From Brevundimonas mediterranea (lineage in GTDB: Bacteria; Pseudomonadota; Alphaproteobacteria; Caulobacterales; Caulobacteraceae), in NCBI RefSeq assembly GCF_014196125.1, contig NZ_JACIDA010000002.1:744001-808000 (forward strand): DNA of 64,000 nt, given 5' to 3'. A program made the position numbers and the translations under genes. Within the stretch, counting starts at the first letter, position 1. Each line of letters opens with the position of its first letter. Below, piece by piece: positions 26,709 through 36,404 of the stretch. Below the pieces are notes generated by a model. It saw only the letters and a list, made by a program, of their open reading frames with translations. It ran no database searches and was not told where the DNA came from.

Positions 26709-27008
26709 ATGAGACAGACGACGATCGACCGCGCCCGTCCGGGCTCGACGGCGTTCGACCGCCTGTTCCGCGAACATCCGCGTCAGGTCGGCGAGACCTA
26801 TTTCCAGCATATGGGCGCCTCGGCCGCCTTCGGCTTGCGCCTGCTGCGGCTAGCCGGCGCGGCCTTCGCCCACGCCCTGGTTCCCGGCGTGCACAAGACC
26901 ACCGTCTCCACCGCCGTGCGAGGCCTGGCCCAGGAGATGGGCGGCCGGGCGGAAGAAGCGAAACAGAGCCGGATGCGCGACGCCGGCGTCTGGGACGTGG
27001 GGTTGTAG
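26709..27008 (+). CDS. DUF6356 family protein
   Basis: A 99-residue protein matching the DUF6356 pattern: FDRLFREHPRQVGETYFQHMGASAAFGLRLLRLAGAAFAHALVPG split over residues 18-62, with one hydrophobic helix in the middle that may sit in the membrane. The C-terminal 35 residues are polar. Function is unknown. It is divergent from the protease gene and 81 bp upstream of rlmN on the same strand; a short AT-rich GCTATATAGG lies between them and may be the rlmN promoter. Confidence 0.75.
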   Translation: MRQTTIDRARPGSTAFDRLFREHPRQVGETYFQHMGASAAFGLRLLRLAGAAFAHALVPGVHKTTVSTAVRGLAQEMGGRAEEAKQSRMRDAGVWDVGL

Positions 27009-27089
27009 TCGCGTCCCAAACCGCCCGGCCATGCAATTGCCGGGGTTCGTGCTATATAGGCCGGCTAAACCGCATCCAGGATCGCCGCC

Positions 27090-28250
27090 TTGAGCATCAC
27101 GCTCGATCTTTCCCGTGTCTCGAACGCGCCTGCCGTTAAGGCCCCCGTCAACCTGTCCGGTCTGACGCGCGCGGGCCTGCGCCAGGCGCTGATCGATGCG
27201 AACGTCTGTCCGCCCGAAAAGGCCAAGATGCGCGCCAGCCAGGTGTGGAGCTGGATCCACCACTACGGCGTCACTGATTTTGCGGCCATGAGCAATGTGG
27301 CCAAGGACATGCAGGCCAAGCTGGCCGAGCATTTCACCCTGGCCCGGCCCGAGATCGTCGAACGCCAGGTGTCCAAGGACGGCACCCGCAAATGGCTGAT
27401 CCGCACCGCGCCGGGCATCGAGATCGAGACCGTCTATATCCCTGACGTGGGTCGGGCCGGCGCCCTGTGCGTGTCCAGCCAGGTCGGCTGCACCCTGAAC
27501 TGCACCTTCTGCCATACCGGAACCCAGAAGCTGGTCCGCAACCTGACCGCCGCCGAGATCGTGGCTCAGGTCCAGGTCGCCCGCGACGATCTGGAGGAAT
27601 GGCCGTCGCCGAAGGAAGACCGCCGCCTGTCGAACATCGTCTTCATGGGCATGGGCGAGCCGCTCTACAATCTGGACCATGTCGCCGACGCCATCGACAT
27701 CATCTCGGACAATGAGGGCATCGCCCTGTCGCGGCGCCGGATCACCGTCTCGACCTCGGGCGTCGTGCCGCAACTGGACGCCCTGGGCACGCGCACGGCG
27801 GCCATGCTGGCCATCAGTCTGCACGCCACCAACGACGCCCTGCGCGACGTCCTGGTGCCGCTGAACAAGAAATATCCGCTGGACCAGCTGATGGCGGGCA
27901 TCCGGGCCTATCCGGGCCTGTCCAATGCGCGCCGGGTGACGTTCGAATATGTGATGCTGAAGGGCGTCAACGACAGTCCGGAAGAGGCGCGGGCCCTGCT
28001 GAAGCTGATCGAAGGCATCCCGGCCAAGATCAACCTGATTCCGTTCAACCCCTGGCCGGGCGTCGAGTACGAATGCTCGGACTGGAAGACGATCGAACGG
28101 TTCGCCGCCATCCTGAACAAGGCCGGCTACGCCAGCCCCATCCGCACCCCCCGCGGCCGCGACATCCTGGCCGCCTGCGGCCAGCTGAAGTCCGAGAGCG
28201 AGAAGGTGCGCGCGAGCACGCTCAGGAAGGCGGAGCAGGCGGCGGCTTAG
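27090..28250 (+). CDS. rlmN: Dual-specificity RNA methyltransferase RlmN
   Basis: A radical-SAM enzyme that methylates C2 of A2503 in 23S rRNA and A37 in some tRNAs. The 386 residues hold the cluster motif C-x3-C-x2-C at 134-141 (CTLNCTFC), the GEPLYN loop after FMGMG, and the C-terminal catalytic Cys in DILAACGQL near 370. Alphaproteobacterial members carry the N-terminal extension seen here. The start is TTG at 27090 with AGGA nine bases upstream; no ATG fits the family start. Confidence 0.95.
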   Translation: MSITLDLSRVSNAPAVKAPVNLSGLTRAGLRQALIDANVCPPEKAKMRASQVWSWIHHYGVTDFAAMSNVAKDMQAKLAEHFTLARPEIVERQVSKDGTRKWLIRTAPGIEIETVYIPDVGRAGALCVSSQVGCTLNCTFCHTGTQKLVRNLTAAEIVAQVQVARDDLEEWPSPKEDRRLSNIVFMGMGEPLYNLDHVADAIDIISDNEGIALSRRRITVSTSGVVPQLDALGTRTAAMLAISLHATNDALRDVLVPLNKKYPLDQLMAGIRAYPGLSNARRVTFEYVMLKGVNDSPEEARALLKLIEGIPAKINLIPFNPWPGVEYECSDWKTIERFAAILNKAGYASPIRTPRGRDILAACGQLKSESEKVRASTLRKAEQAAA

Positions 28251-28436
28251 TTTCGTATCCTTCCATGAGATAGGGAGGGCGTCGGGGATGCGGAAATGCC
28301 CCCTCCGCCACGGCTGAAGAAGCGCCGCGCCATCGCCCCCAGAGGGGAGGAGACGGCCCCTTCGACACATAATGTCACGTACTGTGTCTCCGCCGCGCTT
28401 GCGGATTGGGGCGGCAATCGGGCAAGGCGTGTGGAT

Positions 28437-28877
28437 ATGGACCCATCACTGTCCGACGTTCTGTCCAGCGCCGAGGTGCAGGCTTTCGCCTCGGGCTTTC
28501 CGGTCATGGTCATGCACCTGGCCGTCACCCTGCTGCTGCTCGCAGCGGGGGCGGCGATCTACGCCATGCTGACGCCGTGGAAGGAGATCGCCCTGATCCG
28601 CGAGGGCAATCCGGCCGCGGCCGTGGCCTTCGCCGGGATTCTGGTCGGTCTGGCCATTCCGCTGGCGGTGTCCCTGTCGGTCTCGACCTCGGTGCGGGAC
28701 ATCACCATCTGGGGGGTGGCGACCCTGGTGCTGCAACTGCTGGCCTTCCGGGTCGTGGATTTGATGCTGCACGGCCTGCCGCAGCGGATCAAGGACGGCG
28801 AGGTCTCGGCCGCCGTGGTCCTGGTGGGGGCCAAGCTGGCCACGGCCGTGATCCTGTCCGCCGCCCTGACCGGCTGA
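28437..28877 (+). CDS. DUF350 family membrane protein
   Basis: A 146-residue protein with four hydrophobic helices: VMVMHLAVTLLLLAAGAAIY, AVAFAGILVGLAIPLAVSL, ITIWGVATLVLQLLAFRVV and SAAVVLVGAKLATAVILSAAL. TPWKEIALIREGNPAAA between helices 1 and 2 is the DUF350 signature. Members accompany stress or potassium-linked genes in several phyla without a proved function. The ATG at 28437 starts MDPSLSD; upstream codons are not conserved in style. The serine protease gene follows after 15 bp, so the two are probably one operon. Confidence 0.85.
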   Translation: MDPSLSDVLSSAEVQAFASGFPVMVMHLAVTLLLLAAGAAIYAMLTPWKEIALIREGNPAAAVAFAGILVGLAIPLAVSLSVSTSVRDITIWGVATLVLQLLAFRVVDLMLHGLPQRIKDGEVSAAVVLVGAKLATAVILSAALTG

Positions 28878-28892
28878 TCGGCGGGCTGACCC

Positions 28893-29723
28893 ATGCAATT
28901 CCCTCGCCTGCCGGACTGGGCCATCTACAGCGCGGTCGCGGGCGTGCTGCTGGCGGTGTCGCTGGGCCGGCGCGAGAACGCCGACGCCCCGCCGGCCCCG
29001 CCGCCGCCGGACGAGATCGAGGGCGCCCTGCTGGGGCCCGTCACCCCGTTTGATTCCGCCGTCACCATTGACGCGCCAGACGCGCCGTTCCAGCCCTCTT
29101 CGGGCACGGCCTTCTCCATCGCCGGCCGTGGCCGCTGGGTCACCGCCCGCCATGTGGTCGAGGGATGTCGCAAGCCCGCCCTGGTGATCGGAGGCGACCG
29201 AGCCGTCGCGGCCGATGTGCGCCTGGCGCCCCGCGCAGATGTCGCCCTTCTGATCACGGATGGCGGCCCGCCCGCCCTGCCGGTCGCTGCAGACGCGCCC
29301 CTGCGCAAGGGGCAGCGGGCCTTCCATCCCGGATTCCCCCAGGGGCGCGCCGGAGAGGTGACCTCGCGCCTGCTGGGCCGCGAGACCCTGAAGGTGTTCG
29401 GACGCGGAGCCCGTGATGAACCAGTCCTGGCCTGGGCCGAGGTCGGACGCACCGACGGACTGGAGGGCACCCTGTCGGGTCTGTCGGGCGCGCCGGTGAT
29501 GGATGGGCGGGGCCGCGTCCTGGGCGTCACCATCGCCGAGGCCCCGCGGCGGGGGCGGATCTACACCACGGCGCCGGAATCCTTCGCGCCCGCCATTCGC
29601 GGCGAGCAGCGGGCCGACGAGGTGGTGCTTGGCGAGCCGGTGACCATCGACAACTATGGCCGGGTCGCGGATGCGCTAAGGCGGGACCTGCGCGTGGCGC
29701 AGGTGGTGTGTCTGTCGGTTTGA
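28893..29723 (+). CDS. Membrane-anchored trypsin-like serine protease
   Basis: A 276-residue protein. Residues 8-25 (DWAIYSAVAGVLLAVSLG) form a membrane anchor, followed by a proline-rich linker (PPAPPPPDE). The protease triad reads His87 (TARHVVEGC), Asp116 (RADVALLI) and Ser198 (SGLSGAPVMD). There is no PDZ domain. Its layout differs from HtrA and suggests a small periplasm-facing protease with a limited target set. It is 15 bp downstream of the DUF350 gene, which suggests joint function at the membrane (inference). A CT-rich repeat element lies beyond the stop. Confidence 0.85.
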   Translation: MQFPRLPDWAIYSAVAGVLLAVSLGRRENADAPPAPPPPDEIEGALLGPVTPFDSAVTIDAPDAPFQPSSGTAFSIAGRGRWVTARHVVEGCRKPALVIGGDRAVAADVRLAPRADVALLITDGGPPALPVAADAPLRKGQRAFHPGFPQGRAGEVTSRLLGRETLKVFGRGARDEPVLAWAEVGRTDGLEGTLSGLSGAPVMDGRGRVLGVTIAEAPRRGRIYTTAPESFAPAIRGEQRADEVVLGEPVTIDNYGRVADALRRDLRVAQVVCLSV

Positions 29724-29740
29724 GGATCTGAGACGGCGGC

Positions 29741-29905
29741 TCTCCCTCCCCCTGCGGGGGAGGGGCGCTGAGCCGAAGGCGGAGCCGGGTGGGGACGGCA
29801 GGGCGATGCGCCACAGGCTTGTCTTGGATCGGACAGGTGCGGCCTTGCCTGGCCGCCCCCACCCGGTCGCTACGCGACCCCCCTCCCCGGACGGGGAGGG
29901 AGAGG
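29741..29905. repeat. CT-rich dispersed palindromic repeat element
   Basis: The element opens with CTCCCTCCCCCTGCGGGGG and ends with CCCCTCCCCGGACGGGGAGG, each a local hairpin. GCCGGGTGGGGACGG (about 29785) faces CGCCCCCACCCGG (about 29855) so the whole 165 bp can fold into a long imperfect hairpin. Such elements are scattered in intergenic space of Caulobacterales; they encode nothing. Confidence 0.7.
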
Positions 29906-29917
29906 TCTTCGCGATCC

Positions 29918-32767
29918 CTACTTCAGCGAACCGCTGTTCAGGTTCAGATCGCCCGCCTCGATCACTTCGAGGTTCGGGTGTTTGGCGCGCAGGTCGTCGA
30001 GGAACAGCGAGCCGTCGCCGACGATCACCAGGCTGGCGCGATTGACCGGCAGGTGTTCGGCGAAGGCGGCCTCGACCTGTTCCGGGGTGACGGCGCGGAT
30101 GCGGCCGGCGTAGTCGGCCAGATCGCTCATCGGCAGGTCATACAGGGCCAGGTTGGCGACCAGGGAGCCCAGGCCGTCCACCGTTTCCAGCGACCGACCG
30201 AAGCCGCCGATCAGGGTAGCGCGGCGCGGGGCCAGGTCGGCCTGGGTTGGGGTCTCGGTTCCCAGTTTGGCGATCTCGGCCAGGATCAGGTCGGTGACCT
30301 CGTCGGCGGTCTCGTTCTTGGTCTGGGTCGAGGCGGTGAAGACCCCGGCGTCGGCGCGGACGCCCAGCGAGGATCCGGCGCCGTAGGACAGGCCGCGCTT
30401 GATGCGGATTTCCTGGTTCAGCCGCGACGAGAAGCCGCCGCCCAGCAGGGTGTTGCCGACCGTCAGCGGGAAATAGTCGGCGTCGGTGCGCGACACGCCG
30501 CGGATGGCGGCGACGACGGCGGCCTGGCCGGCGCCGGGCTGGTTCACCACGACGATGCGCGGAGCCAGGGCCTGACCGGCGGGATTGGCCGTGGCGGCCG
30601 GTGCAGTTCCGGCCGGGCGCCAGTCGCCGAACGCCTGTTGCGCCAGGGCGCGGGCGGCGGCGGGGGTGATGTCGCCCGAGAAGACCAGGGTGGCGTCCGA
30701 CGGACGGTAGCGGGCGGCGTGGAAGGCGGCCACATCGGCCGGTGTGATGGCCGGCACCGTCTGCTGCGTCAGGGTCGCGCCATAGGGGGCGTCGCCATAG
30801 ATGACGCGGCCCACGGTCATGCTGGCGATGGAGCCCGGCTGGCTGAGAGCGACGCGCAGGCCGTCCAGGGCCTGGGCCTGCTGACGCTCCAGCTCTTCGG
30901 CGGCGAAGACCGGGTTCTTCACCAGATCGGCCATCAGGGCGACCGTCGCCGGGAAGGCGTTGGCCGGGGCGTTGGCGTAGACATTGGTGAAATCCACGCC
31001 CGCGCCGGCGCCAATGGAGGCGCCCAGCTGTTCGATCTCGGTCGCGATTTCGGGCGCCGACTTGGTCTTGGTGCCCTGGGTCAGCAGGGCGGCGGTCATG
31101 GAGGCGATCCCGGCCTTGCCCGTCGGATCGTCTGACGAGCCGGCGTCGAAGCTGAGACGAGCCGAGACCAGCGGCACCCCGTCGGTCGGGGCGACCAGGA
31201 CGCGCAGGCCGTTGTCCAGACGGAAGTCGGCGACGCTGGGCGTGGCGGGGGCCACTTCGGCCGACGGTTGCGGCAGGGGCGTGCGCTCGGCCTCCGGCAG
31301 CAGGACGGCGGGGGTTCCAGCCGGCGCCAGGTCGGCCACCTTGACGGGGGCGTCCACGTTCATCTTCTGAACCGAGGGCGGGTTTTGCTCGTCAGCGGCC
31401 AGGTAGCGGATCGTCGACTGGCGCTGGGGCGTCAGATATTTGCGCGCCACGCGCTGGACGTCGGCGATGGTGACGGCCTGGATTTGGGCGATCTCGCGGT
31501 CGGCGGCGGCGGCGTCGCCGGTGTTGATCAGGGCGAAGCCGAGCGCCGTGGCGCGGTCGTCGACCGTCTCGCGGCTGCGCAGGGCGTCGGCGACGATCTC
31601 GTTCTTGGCCTCGGTCAGTTCGGCGGCGGTGACGGGGGCGTCGCGCAGCTTGGCGATCTCGGCGTTTAGGGCGGCGATCCCCTCTTCGGCCGTATGGCCC
31701 TGGGCCATGATGGCCAGGGCGGTCAGATTGCCGGCCTGCTGGGCGAAGTCGGGGCTGGAGCCGATCTGTGCGGCGATCTGCTGATCATAGACCAGCGACC
31801 GGTACAGGCGGCTGCTCTCGCCGGTCGACAGTATGCCGTCCAGCACGGTCAGGGCGGCGCGGTCGGCGTCGGCGTATTTGACCGTCGGCCAGCCGATCAC
31901 CACGGCGGGCAGGGGCACGTTCGGCGCATGATAGGTGGCGTCGCGCGGGCCGGTCGGCTCGGGCTCGACGACATTATTGGCCGGCAGCGGCGTGGTCGGG
32001 TTCTTCAGCGGAACGAAATACTGGTCGATCCAGCGGTCCAGCTGGGCCTGGTCGAAATTGCCCGCCACGATCAGATAGGCGTTGTCGGGCCGGTAGTAGG
32101 TGGCGTGGAAACGCAGCACGTCGTCCAGGGACGAGGCCTCAAGCTCCTCGATCGAGCCGATGCCGGCGCGGCGATAGGGGCTCTCCTGATACAGGGTCTC
32201 GGGCACGAACAGTCCGAACAACCGGCCGTAGGGATTGGCCAGGATGCGCTGGCGGTATTCTTCCTTCACCACGTCGCGCTCGGCGACGAAGGTCGGCTCG
32301 TCCACGACCAGCGAGCCCATCCGCTCGGCCTCGGCGAACAGCATCCGCTGCAGGTGGTTGGCGGGGACGGTCTCGAAATAGGCGGTGGTGTCATCGGCGG
32401 TGAAGGCGTTGTTCGACCCGCCCACGTCCTCGGTCAGACGGTCGAAGGTCTCGGGCGGCAGGTTCTTGGTCGCCTTGAACATCAGGTGTTCAAACAGGTG
32501 CGCGAAGCCCGAGCGGCCGGCTGGATCGTCCTTGGACCCGACCTTGTACCAGACCTGGACCGTCACGTTCGAGGTGTCGGCGTCGCGCGCCGTATAGACC
32601 TCCAGCCCGTTCGGCAGCACGCGCCGGGCGAAGCCCAGCGGCGGCACGACGACGCCCTGAGGCGCCTGGGCGACGACGGGCGCGGGGGCCGGGGCGGCGA
32701 AGGCGGGCGCTGCAAGGCCCAGCAGCAGAGCCGAAGCGGCGACGGTGACGGTCAGGCGGATTTTCAT
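29918..32767 (-). CDS. M16 family zinc metallopeptidase (two-repeat, exported)
   Basis: A 949-residue protein with a signal peptide (GLAAPAFAAP). The first M16 module has the inverted zinc motif His90-x2-Glu-His94 (HLFEH) and, about 75 residues on, a second Glu in the FAEAERM/VKEEY region. The second module, from about residue 510 (FRLDNGLRVLVAPTDGVPLV), lacks HxxEH, as usual for the non-catalytic half of pitrilysin-type clamshell proteases. It probably degrades peptides in the periplasm. The linker between the halves is rich in Ala and Pro. It stands alone between a repeat element and the Ntn-hydrolase gene. Confidence 0.93.
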   Translation of the reverse strand: MKIRLTVTVAASALLLGLAAPAFAAPAPAPVVAQAPQGVVVPPLGFARRVLPNGLEVYTARDADTSNVTVQVWYKVGSKDDPAGRSGFAHLFEHLMFKATKNLPPETFDRLTEDVGGSNNAFTADDTTAYFETVPANHLQRMLFAEAERMGSLVVDEPTFVAERDVVKEEYRQRILANPYGRLFGLFVPETLYQESPYRRAGIGSIEELEASSLDDVLRFHATYYRPDNAYLIVAGNFDQAQLDRWIDQYFVPLKNPTTPLPANNVVEPEPTGPRDATYHAPNVPLPAVVIGWPTVKYADADRAALTVLDGILSTGESSRLYRSLVYDQQIAAQIGSSPDFAQQAGNLTALAIMAQGHTAEEGIAALNAEIAKLRDAPVTAAELTEAKNEIVADALRSRETVDDRATALGFALINTGDAAAADREIAQIQAVTIADVQRVARKYLTPQRQSTIRYLAADEQNPPSVQKMNVDAPVKVADLAPAGTPAVLLPEAERTPLPQPSAEVAPATPSVADFRLDNGLRVLVAPTDGVPLVSARLSFDAGSSDDPTGKAGIASMTAALLTQGTKTKSAPEIATEIEQLGASIGAGAGVDFTNVYANAPANAFPATVALMADLVKNPVFAAEELERQQAQALDGLRVALSQPGSIASMTVGRVIYGDAPYGATLTQQTVPAITPADVAAFHAARYRPSDATLVFSGDITPAAARALAQQAFGDWRPAGTAPAATANPAGQALAPRIVVVNQPGAGQAAVVAAIRGVSRTDADYFPLTVGNTLLGGGFSSRLNQEIRIKRGLSYGAGSSLGVRADAGVFTASTQTKNETADEVTDLILAEIAKLGTETPTQADLAPRRATLIGGFGRSLETVDGLGSLVANLALYDLPMSDLADYAGRIRAVTPEQVEAAFAEHLPVNRASLVIVGDGSLFLDDLRAKHPNLEVIEAGDLNLNSGSLK

Positions 32768-32850
32768 CGGGGGTCTCCAGGCCCGGAACGCCGGGGCGGA
32801 GGCGACCGTACCAGCGTCCGCCCGCCGTGCACCTTACAGAGCTGTAATCT

Positions 32851-33720
32851 TCAGCGTCCGAACACCTCGACGCCGATATCGCCGTCCGGCGTCAGCCAGG
32901 CGCGTTTCATGCCCTGGCTGTTGAAGGGGCTGGCGATGTTTCCGGCGGCGTCCAGGGCGATCATTCCGCCGTCGCCCCCCAGCACGCCGATCTCGTCGAT
33001 CACGGCCTGGGTCGCGGCGGCCAGGGTCTGGCCGGCGGCGACGCGCCAGGCGACCTGGGCGGCGGCGGCGACGCGGATGAAATATTCGCCCTGGCCGGTG
33101 CAGGAGGTCGCGGCGTGGCCGTCGGCCCAGGTTCCGGCGGCGGGGATGGGGGTGTCGCCGACGCGGCCCGGCATCTTGCCGAAGACCCCGGCGGTCGAGG
33201 TGGCGGCGGCGAGGCGGCCCCGGCTGTCCAGCACGCAGGCGCCGACCGTGCCGTGGCTGAGGGTTCCGGGCGGATGATTGTCCTCGCCCTGGCCCGCGTC
33301 GGTGTACCAGGCGGCCTCGTCGGCGATCGGCTCCAGCCCCTGATCGTGCGCGAACAGGGCCGCGCCCTCGCCGACCAGCATGACGTGCGGCGTGCGGTCC
33401 ATGACGGCGCGGGCGGCGACGACGGGGTTGCGGAAGCCTTGCAGGGCGGCGACGGAACCGGCGCGTTTCGTCGATCCGTCCATCAGGCTGGCGTCCAGCT
33501 CATAGGCGCCGGCCAGATTGGGAGAGGCGCCCTTGCCGGCGACATAGAGGCCGGAATCCTCGAGCATGGTCACCGCCGCCACGGCCACGTCCAGGGCGCT
33601 GTCGCCCGCCTCCAGCCGGGCCTTCATGGCCTCGACCGCCTGGCGCATGTGCACGACCTCGGCGTCATAGTTGCGTTCGCGCCGGGCGCCGGCGCCGCCG
33701 TGGAGGATGAGGGCGGTCAT
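32851..33720 (-). CDS. Isoaspartyl peptidase/L-asparaginase (Ntn hydrolase)
   Basis: A 289-residue class of plant-type asparaginases that cleave isoaspartyl dipeptides and asparagine. The proenzyme splits itself before Thr158 in SHGTVGACVLD, the HGTVG signature. ILHGGAG at the start and GNIASPFNS near the C-terminus are family marks. Lack of a signal peptide places it in the cytosol. It lies 83 bp upstream of the M16 gene on the same strand, so both may be read together for peptide use. The length is close to the usual 310 residues. Confidence 0.92.
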   Translation of the reverse strand: MTALILHGGAGARRERNYDAEVVHMRQAVEAMKARLEAGDSALDVAVAAVTMLEDSGLYVAGKGASPNLAGAYELDASLMDGSTKRAGSVAALQGFRNPVVAARAVMDRTPHVMLVGEGAALFAHDQGLEPIADEAAWYTDAGQGEDNHPPGTLSHGTVGACVLDSRGRLAAATSTAGVFGKMPGRVGDTPIPAAGTWADGHAATSCTGQGEYFIRVAAAAQVAWRVAAGQTLAAATQAVIDEIGVLGGDGGMIALDAAGNIASPFNSQGMKRAWLTPDGDIGVEVFGR

Positions 33721-33863
33721 GTCGTCTTCCTGAGCCTGCTTCTGTCGCCTCTTTCAATCGGGCGTGGCGCTCTTTAGCGTTGGGATGAAGGCCGCGCCAT
33801 GTCGGTCCAGGGAAAACGGCCTCAAGCAGCGCGAAGCGCGGTAGGCCAAGAAAGGAAACTTCT

Positions 33864-34865
33864 ATGCGCGCAGTCCTGTCCAAGGCCCCTGGCGGTCCCG
33901 AAACCCTGGTGGTGGAAGACGTGCTCGATCCGACGCCCAAGGCGGGCGAGGTGGTGATCGAGGTCAAGGCTGTGGGGATCAACTATCCCGATACCCTGAT
34001 CATCGAGGACAAATACCAGTTCCGGCCCGAACGGCCCTTCTCGCCCGGCGCCGAGGTCGCGGGCGTGGTCGAGGCCGTGGGCGAGGACGTCAAGGGCGTG
34101 CGCAAGGGTGACCGGGTCATCGCCGTGCCCGGCTGGGGCGGGCTGGTGGAGCGGCTGGCGGTCAAGGCCGAGACGGTCATTCCCATCCCGGAGGCTATGA
34201 GCTTCGAGGAGGCCGCCGCCCTGATCATGACCTATGGCACCAGCTATTATGCGCTGAAGGATCGGGCGCAGCTGAAGGCCGGCGAGACGCTTCTGGTGCT
34301 GGGCGCGGCCGGGGGCGTGGGCGCCGCCGCCGTCGAACTGGGCAAGGCCATGGGCGCGCGGGTCGTGGCGGCGGCTTCGACCAATGACAAGGTCCAGTTC
34401 GCCCTGGACCTTGGGGCCGATAACGGCCTGATCTATCCGACCGGGCCGATGGACAAGGCGGCCCAGAAAGAACTGTCCGGCGAGTTCAAACTGGCGACCG
34501 GGCGTGACGGGGCGGACGTGGTCTATGACGCGGTGGGCGGCGACTACGCCGATCCGGCGCTTCGGGCCATGGACTGGAACGGGCGCTATCTGGTGGTCGG
34601 CTTCCCGGCGGGCATCCCGTCCCTGCCGCTGAATCTGACCCTGCTGAAGTCGGTTTCGGTGATCGGGGTCTTCTGGGGCGCGGCCGTCGCGCGCGATCCC
34701 AAGGGCCACGCCGCCAATATGGCCGAGCTGATGCAGATGTACGCCGAGGGCAAGATCAAGCCGCGCGTGTCGCAGACCTTCCCGCTCGACAAGGCCGGGG
34801 CGGCGATCAAGGCGCTGGGCGATCGTCAGGCTCTGGGCAAGATCGTGGTGACGGTGGAGAGCTGA
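33864..34865 (+). CDS. NADPH:quinone oxidoreductase (zinc-less MDR family)
   Basis: A 333-residue medium-chain reductase. GINYPDTLIIEDKYQFRPERPFSPGAEVAGVVEAVG split over residues 38-75 is the QOR N-terminal half without zinc-ligand cysteines. LVLGAAGGVGAAAVELGKAMGARV near 150 is the NADPH-binding Rossmann fold, and GRYLVVGFPAG follows the substrate cleft. It reduces quinones or enoyl substrates; the natural one is unknown. AAGGAA precedes the ATG. A palindromic repeat follows the stop. Confidence 0.9.
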   Translation: MRAVLSKAPGGPETLVVEDVLDPTPKAGEVVIEVKAVGINYPDTLIIEDKYQFRPERPFSPGAEVAGVVEAVGEDVKGVRKGDRVIAVPGWGGLVERLAVKAETVIPIPEAMSFEEAAALIMTYGTSYYALKDRAQLKAGETLLVLGAAGGVGAAAVELGKAMGARVVAAASTNDKVQFALDLGADNGLIYPTGPMDKAAQKELSGEFKLATGRDGADVVYDAVGGDYADPALRAMDWNGRYLVVGFPAGIPSLPLNLTLLKSVSVIGVFWGAAVARDPKGHAANMAELMQMYAEGKIKPRVSQTFPLDKAGAAIKALGDRQALGKIVVTVES

Positions 34866-34867
34866 AA

Positions 34868-35021
34868 TCCCCTTCTCCCCCTGCGGGAGAAGGTGGCCCG
34901 AAGGGCCGGATGAGGGGGTTGTGCGAAACGGCGAGGCTGGCGCGACCCCTCGCCCGACCGCGCCAGGACGACGGCTGCGCCGCCGTGTGCGGTCTCCCTC
35001 TCCCGCAGGGGGAGAGGGGGC
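34868..35021. repeat. Palindromic repeat pair (CCTTCTCCC family)
   Basis: CCTTCTCCC (34871-34879) pairs with GGGAGAAGG (34885-34893), next to the small hairpin GGCCCGAAGGGCC. About 110 bp on, CCCTCTCCCGCAGGGGGAGAGG forms a similar hairpin in opposite sense. The first hairpin may end the quinone reductase transcript. Same family as 11.6 and 29.7 kb. Confidence 0.7.
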
Positions 35022-35026
35022 CTACC

Positions 35027-35425
35027 CTAATTGCCCTTCAGTCGCTGGACCGCGTCCTCTGCCTGGTCGCGGTGGCGGCGTTTGATATTGGCGCCGACCA
35101 TGGCGAGGACCGCCGTGATCACGGCGGCGTCGTCTGTGTAGCCGATGCCCGCGAAGATGTCGGGAATCGCGTCAATGGGCAGGATGAAATAGGCCAGGCC
35201 GGCGAAGATCATGCCCTTGGCCGCCATCGGCGTCTCGGGATCGCGCGCGGCGTACCAGGCGGCCAGGGCCTGGTCGGCGAAGGGTATGCGGGCGGCCGTC
35301 CGGGTGATCTTGGGCCAGAAGCCCCGGCTTACGCGCGCTTCGTTGACCTTCACCACGGAAGGGACGAGGGCCTTTTTCGGGTCCAGGGCGTCGGATGGGT
35401 CGGCGGGTTTGGCTTTGGCGGTCAT
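35027..35425 (-). CDS. DUF1232 (YkvA-like) membrane protein
   Basis: A 132-residue protein. GMIFAGLAYFILPIDAIPD and FAGIGYTDDAAVITAVLAMVG (about 70-112) are the DUF1232 hallmark, a hydrophobic hairpin with a Pro-Ile-Asp-x-Ile-Pro-Asp turn. The N-terminal 60 residues are soluble and basic. Family function is unknown. It is divergent from the SDR gene with 55 bp between starts. Confidence 0.88.
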   Translation of the reverse strand: MTAKAKPADPSDALDPKKALVPSVVKVNEARVSRGFWPKITRTAARIPFADQALAAWYAARDPETPMAAKGMIFAGLAYFILPIDAIPDIFAGIGYTDDAAVITAVLAMVGANIKRRHRDQAEDAVQRLKGN

Positions 35426-35480
35426 GGCCGCTAAATCCTCAAACGAAACTCAGGTTCAATACAACATAGGAACGACCGGG

Positions 35481-36263
35481 ATGAAACTCGACAACAGCAT
35501 TTCCGCCGTGGTCACGGGCGGGGCGTCCGGCTTGGGCGAAGGCACGGCCCGCGCCATCGCCGCAACCGGCGCACGGGTCGCCCTGTTCGACCTGAACGCC
35601 GAACGCGGCGAGGCGATCGCGGCCGAGATCGGCGGCGTCTTCTGCAAGGTCGACGTCACCGACGACGCCTCGGTCGCCGCCGCCTTCGCCAAGGCCCGCG
35701 CCGCCCATGGCCAGGAGCGGTTGACCGTCAACTGCGCCGGCATCGCCACCGGCATGAAGACCGTCTCGCGCAAGAAGGACACCGGCGAGATCAAGGCCCA
35801 CGACATGGCCCAGTTCGAACGCACCGTGCGGGTCAATCTGTTCGGCACCTTCCGCGTCCTGTCGCAGTCGGCGGCGGGCATGGTGACGCTGGAGCCTATG
35901 GCGGACGGCGAGCGCGGCCTGATCGTCAATACGGCGTCCGTGGCGGCCCAGGACGGTCAGATCGGCCAAGCGGCCTATTCGGCGTCCAAGGGCGGGGTCT
36001 ACGCCATGACCCTGCCGGTCGCGCGGGATCTGGCCCAGGAAGGGGTCCGCTGCAACACCATCCTGCCGGGCATCATGTGGACGCCGATGATGGCCGGCAT
36101 GGACCAGAAGATCCAGGACGCCCTGGCCGCCGCCATCCCCTTCCCCAGCCGCCTGGGCACGCCCGCCGACTACGCCTCCCTGGTGCTGGAGCTGGCGCGC
36201 AACGTCTATATCAACGGCGAGTGCATCCGGCTGGACGGGGCTATCAGACTGGCGCCGCGCTGA
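35481..36263 (+). CDS. SDR oxidoreductase, 3-hydroxyacyl-CoA dehydrogenase type 2-like
   Basis: A 260-residue short-chain dehydrogenase. VVTGGASGLGEGTARAIAATG (9-29) binds NAD; NCAGIAT, NTASVAAQDG and YSASKGG (catalytic Tyr and Lys) follow in order. DLNAERGEAIAAEIGG after the second strand gives NAD preference through Asp. The pattern fits the HSD17B10/FadB2-like group that oxidises 3-hydroxyacyl-CoA. I use the ATG at 35481; the open frame to 35211 runs antisense to the DUF1232 gene. tRNA-Gly follows 211 bp later. Confidence 0.9.
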   Translation: MKLDNSISAVVTGGASGLGEGTARAIAATGARVALFDLNAERGEAIAAEIGGVFCKVDVTDDASVAAAFAKARAAHGQERLTVNCAGIATGMKTVSRKKDTGEIKAHDMAQFERTVRVNLFGTFRVLSQSAAGMVTLEPMADGERGLIVNTASVAAQDGQIGQAAYSASKGGVYAMTLPVARDLAQEGVRCNTILPGIMWTPMMAGMDQKIQDALAAAIPFPSRLGTPADYASLVLELARNVYINGECIRLDGAIRLAPR

Positions 36264-36404
36264 GGCGCGGGGGGCGCTACGCTCGCGACGCGGTCGCTCG
36301 CTGCTTGAGCGCGAAACCGCTCATGCGGCGGGCGGCGGGGGGGGCGTTTCAGCGGCGATTTTCGGGCTCAGGCGATGCGAACCGCGATAGGCCGAAAAAA
36401 CCTC

